Positions 5,573 through 9,680 of a stretch of 9,680 nt of DNA are shown piece by piece. The stretch is from CAZGSG01 sp964528095 (lineage in GTDB: Bacteria; Bacteroidota; Bacteroidia; Chitinophagales; Chitinophagaceae). A program made the position numbers and the translations under genes. The notes under the pieces were generated by a model. The model was given only the letters and a program-made list of their open reading frames with translations. It was not told the origin of the DNA and made no database searches. Position 1 is the first letter of the stretch. The number at the start of each line of letters is the position of its first letter. The DNA is taken from contig CAZGSG010000224.1 in assembly GCA_964528095.1 (NCBI GenBank), forward strand, positions 1 to 9,680, written 5' to 3'.

Positions 5573-6493
5573 TTATTCCGCTTTCATTAAGGAAATAAAA
5601 CAATCCTCAATATCAGGTTGTACAGGTTGCATTTCCAGCCCTTCATGTATTCTTTGATCGAGATATTGTCTGAACTCCTGTTCGTTATATTCTTTTTTCA
5701 TCACCACATGATGGTATTCTCCAAAAGGATAAGCATCTTCTACTTTATCAAAAGTCTTAAGAGCCGCAAGCAGCTTCAACATGTTATTGGCCTTTACAGC
5801 CCATAGTGGTTTTCCAAATTTTGCAGTAACACCTGCGGGAGTATTAACGGATAGTATTTTACCTGATTGTATTAAGGCAACCCGGTCACACAAACCCGCT
5901 TCATCCATATAAGGTGTAGATACAAGTATCGTAATACCCTGCTCTTTTAATTTTTTCAGCATTTCCCAAAACTCTTTCCTGGATACAGCATCAACGCCTG
6001 TAGTGGGCTCGTCTAAAAACAATATGGTAGGCCGGTGGATCAACGCGCAACTCAAGGCCAGTTTTTGTTTCATGCCCCCAGATAGTTTACCTGCCCTCCT
6101 GTCTTTGAATGGTTCGATCTGCGAATAGATGTCTTTGATCAGATCATAATTTTCTTCTACGGAAGTATTAAATATCGTTGCGAAAAAATCAAGGTTCTCC
6201 GCTATTGTGAGGTCCTGGTAAAGAGAAAACCTGCCAGGCATATAGCCAATGGTTTTGCGCAGGTCCTTATATCCTTTTACCACGTCTGTTCCATTGACGG
6301 TAGCAGTTCCTCCATCGGGCAACAATAAAGTGGTAAGTATACGAAACAAGGATGTTTTGCCTGCACCATCGGGACCGATGATCCCAAATAATTCTCCGCC
6401 GCCCACATCAAAACTGATTCCCTGCAAGGCCTTGATGGGGCTTTTTTTTGTCCCGTATAGTTTGGTAATATTATCAACGACTACAGCTTGCAT
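5573..6493 (-). CDS. ABC transporter ATP-binding protein 1 (equivalent of the YbhF N-terminal half)
   Basis: The product is 306 residues. The nucleotide-binding domain has Walker A GPDGAGKT (40-47), a perfect signature LSGGMKQ (137-143) and Walker B FLDEP (159-163). The usual Q-loop glutamine is replaced by Gly87 (YMPGRF), and the switch histidine by Pro194 (VSTPYMDEA). After about residue 220 comes an extension of roughly 85 residues, a C-terminal domain common in drug-export ABC-2 ATPases. It should pair with ATPase 2: its intact signature completes the other subunit's ATP site, while its own site is probably weakly active or only binds ATP. The gene is the first of the inner-membrane module, preceded by a 118-bp spacer with a candidate promoter. 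The degenerate positions seem to be a feature of this subfamily, not damage. Confidence 0.94.
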   Translation of the reverse strand: MQAVVVDNITKLYGTKKSPIKALQGISFDVGGGELFGIIGPDGAGKTSLFRILTTLLLPDGGTATVNGTDVVKGYKDLRKTIGYMPGRFSLYQDLTIAENLDFFATIFNTSVEENYDLIKDIYSQIEPFKDRRAGKLSGGMKQKLALSCALIHRPTILFLDEPTTGVDAVSRKEFWEMLKKLKEQGITILVSTPYMDEAGLCDRVALIQSGKILSVNTPAGVTAKFGKPLWAVKANNMLKLLAALKTFDKVEDAYPFGEYHHVVMKKEYNEQEFRQYLDQRIHEGLEMQPVQPDIEDCFISLMKAE

Positions 6494-6596
6494 TGTTTGA
6501 TCTTATTGTTTCATTTTTTTTAGTTACTGGTTCTGAGTTCAATGTTCATTTACCCGAAAATCTTATCTCTTTTATGCTTTTTGAATTAAAGAACCA

Positions 6597-6626
6597 CAAA
6601 ACTATTTCCGTTTATTGCAATTTCAA
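6597..6626 (-). promoter_or_regulatory. Internal promoter for the ABC ATPase/permease genes
   Basis: The coding strand carries TTG (6626-6624), a 19-bp spacer and TAGTTTTG (6604-6597), a full match to the Bacteroidota consensus TTG...TAnnTTTG. The -33 part lies inside the last codons of the adaptor gene and the -7 part just after its stop. Transcription would start near 6590 and give a leader of about 95 nt before ATPase 1. Confidence 0.6.
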
Positions 6627-7556
6627 TTCCCCGTACATTCCTATCTTCAGGTAACCATCATTCTTCACTTTTACTTTAATGGCGTATACGAGGTTGGCCC
6701 TTTCATCTTTTGTCTGGATTGTTTTTGGCGTGAATTCCGCTTTGTCGGAGACCCAGGTAATAAGCCCGGAAAACTCTTTGTACTTATCAGGTCCATCATC
6801 TACAAACACTTTAACAGTCTGCCCCAATTTTACCTGTGATAATTGTGTACCGGTGATATAGGCCCGTAATGTCAATGTCGACAGATCCGCGATCTTATAC
6901 AACGCTTTTCCTGAAGCGGTAATCTCTCCCGCTTCCGCATACTTGGTGGTTACCGTTCCACTGATCGGGTTTACAATACTTGCCTTCCTGAGTTGATCCT
7001 CGAGCTGCTCCACTCTTTTTTCAAGAGGCTTGCCTTCGCTTAAGATCGATCGGTTTTGGGTAGATGTATTATTGCGTTGCACATTCACCTGCTGCTGAGT
7101 AACCTGCATTTCCTTTCTAAGCGACTCAACCTGGAAATTGATATCATCCAGTTGTTTGCCTGTTGCTGCATCCTGCTTCACCAGGTTCTCCGTACGCGTT
7201 TTTTCATGCAACAGGTTTGTCAACCTGGCCTGTTGAACAGCTAATTGATTTTCCAGTAGCCTCACCTGCGGTGAAACATCTGCTGTCTTTTGATTTAATG
7301 ACCGGATGCTTTCCTGTACCTGCTCTTTCTGAAGTGTAATATTAACCGCATCGATCTCACCTACTACCTTATCTTTTGATACGGTATCTCCTTCTTCAAT
7401 AGTAAACGAAAGCAGTTTACCGGAGATCTCGGAGGATACGACCACTTCGTCGGTCTCAAATGTGCCGGATGCATCAAATTGATTGCTGTTATTTTTACAT
7501 GCGGTAAAAACAAGTAACAATACAGGTATGAAATAGATTTTTTTTCGCATAAACAT
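6612..7556 (-). CDS. HlyD/AcrA-type periplasmic adaptor, predicted lipoprotein
   Basis: The product is 314 residues. A signal sequence (residues 1-19, hydrophobic core IPVLLLVFTA) ends at Cys20 in VFTAC followed by KNN, consistent with a lipoprotein, although Phe at -3 is not the preferred residue. A first biotinyl-lipoyl half (about 38-70, VVSSEISGKLLSFTIEEGDTV) leads into a long Gln/Glu-rich coiled-coil hairpin (about 73-190). The second lipoyl half (NPISGTVTTKYAEAGE, about 196-211) and a beta-barrel follow. Such membrane-fusion proteins bridge inner-membrane exporters and a TolC channel. The start codon directly follows the TAA of the TolC-like gene (TAAATG), indicating translational coupling; Met3 is an alternative start. 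It corresponds in role to E. coli YbhG. Confidence 0.93.
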   Translation of the reverse strand: MFMRKKIYFIPVLLLVFTACKNNSNQFDASGTFETDEVVVSSEISGKLLSFTIEEGDTVSKDKVVGEIDAVNITLQKEQVQESIRSLNQKTADVSPQVRLLENQLAVQQARLTNLLHEKTRTENLVKQDAATGKQLDDINFQVESLRKEMQVTQQQVNVQRNNTSTQNRSILSEGKPLEKRVEQLEDQLRKASIVNPISGTVTTKYAEAGEITASGKALYKIADLSTLTLRAYITGTQLSQVKLGQTVKVFVDDGPDKYKEFSGLITWVSDKAEFTPKTIQTKDERANLVYAIKVKVKNDGYLKIGMYGELKLQ

Positions 7557-8834
7557 TTATTGTTTTCCTGAAATAGTTTGATAATTGATATGTGCTTGCA
7601 CCAACTGAAGCTGGTGAGTGATCAGCGTTTGCCTTGCCTGGTCTTCCGCATTTACTTCACGCAGGTAATCATTTGCGGTAATAACCCCATTCTCCAATTG
7701 TGCTTTTGCAGCATCCTTTACACTTTTGCGTAGCTCAATAATCTCATTGTCTGTATTGATCAGTTGTTCGAGTTTGTCGATATCGGATTGTTGTTGTTTG
7801 AGTTGGGTGCGGGTAGTTAATAAAAAAGTTTCTTTTTGTAGGTCGACTGTCTGCTGATTTATTTTTACCAGTTGCAATTCTTTTTTCTTTGTATACAGAC
7901 CGTTGAGCGCCCAGTTGAGACGCACGCCCCCGATATAAAACAAATCAAAATTATTATCCAGCATATTCAAACCCGGGCGACCATACCCGCCCTGTACAAA
8001 CAGGCTTGCCTTTGGTAGGTTCTTTGACTGGATGAATTTATTTTGCTGCCCGAATAGTTTTGACTGGCTTTCGTATAACTTAAGTTCAGGTCGCTGCACT
8101 TCTGCAGATAAAGCGCCTGTGGTTTGTGCAACAGGTGATTCAAACAGAATATTTTCATCCAGGGATTGATTGAAGAACAAACCCAGGGTCTCGATCAACC
8201 CTTTACGTGAAGCTTTTAATTCAATAACGCGCTGGTCCGTTTTCAAAAGCTCCGCTTTTAATACATTCAGGTTAGACTTAAAAGCTACCCCGTTATTGAC
8301 CTGTGCCGTTACGCGGTTTATGCCGTTTTGCAGGTCTGTTTTAATCAGATCGGTTTGTTTTAGCTGTTCATCAAGGTAAAGCACTCCCAGGTAAAGTTCG
8401 TTGATCCGTTCTTTTAACCTGTACAACTCGACTTCTATCTTCTGTTCTTCAACTCCTGCTGTCAACTCCTGTAAATTCTTTTGTTCTTTTATCATACCAC
8501 CATCGTAGATGACCTGGTTGATATCGGCAGTTAATTTATACTGGTCCTTGCCGGGAGAAGGTATATTGATTCCGGGGATCGGAACATTTACTTTAGTCAC
8601 ATCCGACTGGTAGGTTGCCTGCCCGTTAAAACTGAGTTGCGGAAGATAACCCTTTGAAAGATTGGCAAGTGTAATCTCAGTAGTCTGTTTGATCAGGACC
8701 TTCTGCCGAATGAGTGGATAGTTCTTCTCTGCCAGTTCGTAGGCATCCTGTAATGCTATTTTTTTTATCTCCTGCGCATGCAGACAACAGGAGAAAAACA
8801 ACAGGAAGAAAAAATATCTCAATTTGTTAACCAT
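7557..8834 (-). CDS. TolC-family outer-membrane efflux protein
   Basis: The product is 425 residues with a signal peptide (MVNKLRYFFFLLFFSCCLHA, cleavage probably after Ala20). The mature part shows the OEP layout: an opening IALQDAYELAEKNYPLIRQ helix, long amphipathic helices, and two internally related halves of beta and coiled-coil segments. Late motifs include LNWALNGLYTKKKELQL (about 308-324) and LENGVITANDYLREVNAEDQARQTL near the C-terminus. As a trimer it would form the outer-membrane exit duct for the adaptor and ABC permeases encoded next. The ATG at 8834 is needed to provide the basic residues of the signal peptide, and it lies inside a 16-bp perfect palindrome that is probably a repressor site. 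It begins 24 bp after the regulator gene. The E. coli ybh locus lacks its own TolC, so this locus is self-sufficient. Confidence 0.94.
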   Translation of the reverse strand: MVNKLRYFFFLLFFSCCLHAQEIKKIALQDAYELAEKNYPLIRQKVLIKQTTEITLANLSKGYLPQLSFNGQATYQSDVTKVNVPIPGINIPSPGKDQYKLTADINQVIYDGGMIKEQKNLQELTAGVEEQKIEVELYRLKERINELYLGVLYLDEQLKQTDLIKTDLQNGINRVTAQVNNGVAFKSNLNVLKAELLKTDQRVIELKASRKGLIETLGLFFNQSLDENILFESPVAQTTGALSAEVQRPELKLYESQSKLFGQQNKFIQSKNLPKASLFVQGGYGRPGLNMLDNNFDLFYIGGVRLNWALNGLYTKKKELQLVKINQQTVDLQKETFLLTTRTQLKQQQSDIDKLEQLINTDNEIIELRKSVKDAAKAQLENGVITANDYLREVNAEDQARQTLITHQLQLVQAHINYQTISGKQ

Positions 8835-8842
8835 ATGGTTAA
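8827..8842. promoter_or_regulatory. Operator 1: perfect 16-bp palindrome over the TolC-like start codon
   Basis: TTAACCATATGGTTAA is a perfect palindrome; the minus-strand ATG at 8834-8832 lies at its centre. A near-identical copy occurs at 9480-9495 in front of the TetR-family gene, and the two also agree in flanking bases when one is inverted. A bound TetR dimer here would block elongation from the regulator promoter, or a weak promoter candidate at the end of the regulator gene (TTTA, 20 bp, TAATTTTT at 8861-8854). Confidence 0.8.
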
Positions 8843-8858
8843 TTTTAAATGAAAAAAA

Positions 8859-9476
8859 TTATTTTTTTATTGAATTGATAATAAACTCAGGGATTTCTTT
8901 TTTCCGTTGTTCCATTACCAAACGAAATTGTAATTCATCCAGGCCCAGTGTCAGCTGGATCATCGGTTTCCCCACAAAAGGGAAGATGGACATCGAGATC
9001 AGGTTCAGTAACAGGTTCAGCGGGCTTACCCGTTTGATCGTTCCCTTTTTCACTTCTTTTTCGATCTGTGCCAGAAACTTTGATGGATCAGGGCGGGTTT
9101 TTATAACCCATAATTTTTCAAAAAAATGAGCAGGGTCCTGATTGATCTCATTCAATACAAATAAGGGCAGGTAAGGGTTTTCGATCATTACATCAATATA
9201 TTCTGAACAGAAATTTTCTATTTTCCCGAACAGGGGAAGATCAGAACTGAAGATCTGGTTGATCTTGGGGAATAGCTTTGCAGCAGCTTCCATAAAGATC
9301 ACTTCAAAGAGCTTTTCTTTGTTCCGGAAATAATAATGAAGCATGGCTTTATTGATACCCGCTTCATCAGCGATATCCTGCATTCGTGCGCCGGCCATTC
9401 CCTTTTGTACAAATATCTTTTTCGCGGCAGCTAAGATCCTTTCTTCTGTACTTTCGTCTTTTTTTGTCTTCGCCAT
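8859..9476 (-). CDS. TetR/AcrR-family transcriptional repressor of the export operon
   Basis: The product is 205 residues. The N-terminal DNA-binding domain is typical TetR: STEERILAAAKKIFVQKGMAGARMQDIADEAGINKAMLHYYFRNKEKLFEVIF (about 9-61), with the helix-turn-helix at roughly 31-51 and the signature HYYFRNKEKLF. The C-terminal ligand domain is divergent, as usual, and should sense an effector related to the exported compound. The gene is first in the operon, 24 bp before the TolC-like gene. Palindromic operators stand 3 bp before its own start codon and at the start of the next gene, so it likely represses itself and the pump. The organisation parallels cecR (ybiH) next to ybhGFSR in E. coli. 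The ligand is unknown. Confidence 0.94.
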   Translation of the reverse strand: MAKTKKDESTEERILAAAKKIFVQKGMAGARMQDIADEAGINKAMLHYYFRNKEKLFEVIFMEAAAKLFPKINQIFSSDLPLFGKIENFCSEYIDVMIENPYLPLFVLNEINQDPAHFFEKLWVIKTRPDPSKFLAQIEKEVKKGTIKRVSPLNLLLNLISMSIFPFVGKPMIQLTLGLDELQFRLVMEQRKKEIPEFIINSIKK

Positions 9477-9479
9477 AAA

Positions 9480-9495
9480 TTAACCAAATGGTTAA
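9480..9495. promoter_or_regulatory. Operator 2: palindrome between the regulator's promoter and start codon
   Basis: TTAACCAAATGGTTAA is a 16-bp inverted repeat with 6-bp perfect arms (TTAACC/GGTTAA). It differs by one base from the perfect palindrome at 8827-8842. It starts 3 bp upstream of the TetR-family ATG and directly abuts a TAnnTTTG element, so a bound repressor would cover the transcription start. Autoregulation is the natural reading. Confidence 0.82.
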
Positions 9496-9503
9496 CAAAA
9501 CTA
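9496..9503 (-). promoter_or_regulatory. Promoter -7 element for the regulator/pump operon
   Basis: The coding strand reads TAGTTTTG, a perfect TAnnTTTG match, immediately upstream of operator 2 and 20 bp before the start codon of the regulator. The region 19-21 bp further upstream has no clear TTG, so the -33 element is weak; the promoter may be of modest strength. A second, poorer match (TATATTTA) lies a few bases upstream. Confidence 0.55.
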
Positions 9504-9596
9504 ACTAAATATATGAATTATGATCTTTTTTTATTTTTTGGAGAGGAACTAAAGGGGAGTAGATTTTAGCGTGTATATTTTTTCTTCATTTTGAAC

Positions 9597-9680
9597 ATAG
9601 GGCGCACAGACATGAAAGTGCCCCCTACCGGGAGAGACCCGCTTCGTACCTGCCTCGTGTCTCGTTCGGGACTTGTTCGC
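9597..9680. other. GC-rich segment at the right edge, no recognised gene
   Basis: From about 9597 the composition changes abruptly: 50 of the last 80 bases are G or C, directly after a very AT-rich stretch. The segment contains an imperfect inverted repeat (GAGAC at 9634-9638, GTCTC at 9659-9663) and recurring CGAA/CGAG-like steps on the minus strand. Short reading frames are open to the edge on both strands, including a plus-strand ATG at 9612, but none looks like a known protein. It may be the end of a dispersed repeat; this cannot be decided from one copy. Confidence 0.3.

Noticed and set aside
5571..5603. Upstream TTG start giving an 11-residue extension of ATPase 2
   Set aside because: It would overlap the upstream ATPase gene by 31 bases and adds no family sequence; the ATG at 5570, two bases after the upstream stop, fits much better.
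1..9680. CRISPR arrays, tRNA/rRNA genes, transposases, integrases or attachment sites
   Set aside because: No repeat-spacer pattern, tRNA-like fold or recombinase-like protein was seen on either strand.

Overview
The window looks like Bacteroidota chromosome, probably close to Chitinophagaceae. The grounds are the S4, S11, S13 and L36 sequences (including a zinc-free L36), several matches to the Bacteroidota promoter consensus (TTG/TTTG, about 19-21 bp, TAnnTTTG), the lack of strong Shine-Dalgarno sites before the genes, and a 131-residue protein of a family I associate with Bacteroidota and their phages. Every convincing gene is on the minus strand, so transcription runs from high to low coordinates.

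Left part (1-1767): the start of the alpha ribosomal-protein operon, in the order infA - rpmJ - rpsM - rpsK - rpsD (rpsD runs off the left edge). A TAnnTTTG element lies just before infA. infA and rpmJ are tightly packed, but the next three junctions hold spacers of 129, 213 and 187 bp. These spacers contain inverted repeats, several of which exclude one another or interleave. The rpsM-rpsK spacer is the most striking: three complementary block pairs occur in parallel order (possible pseudoknot or switch), together with two tiny ORFs joined by an ATGA overlap.

Middle (1780-2291): a single 131-codon gene with its own intrinsic terminator. That terminator sits immediately upstream of the infA promoter, so the alpha operon here is not continuous with secY/map.

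Right part (2394-9503): a complete tripartite ABC-2 export locus of the YbhGFSR/CecR type. In transcription order it is a TetR-family regulator, a TolC-like outer-membrane channel, a HlyD-type lipoprotein adaptor, two separate ABC ATPases (equivalent to the two halves of E. coli YbhF) and two ABC-2 permeases (YbhS- and YbhR-like). Two nearly identical 16-bp palindromes, one at the regulator promoter and one over the TolC start codon, are very likely the operators of the TetR protein. A consensus-quality internal promoter at the end of the adaptor gene may uncouple the inner-membrane ABC module. The ATPases appear to form a heterodimer with one canonical and one degenerate ATP site.

Right edge (about 9597-9680): a GC-rich segment unlike its surroundings, without a recognisable gene. 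I see no tRNA, rRNA, insertion sequence or CRISPR array. There is no gene-free stretch over 300 bp; the longest are 673-885 and 9477-9680.
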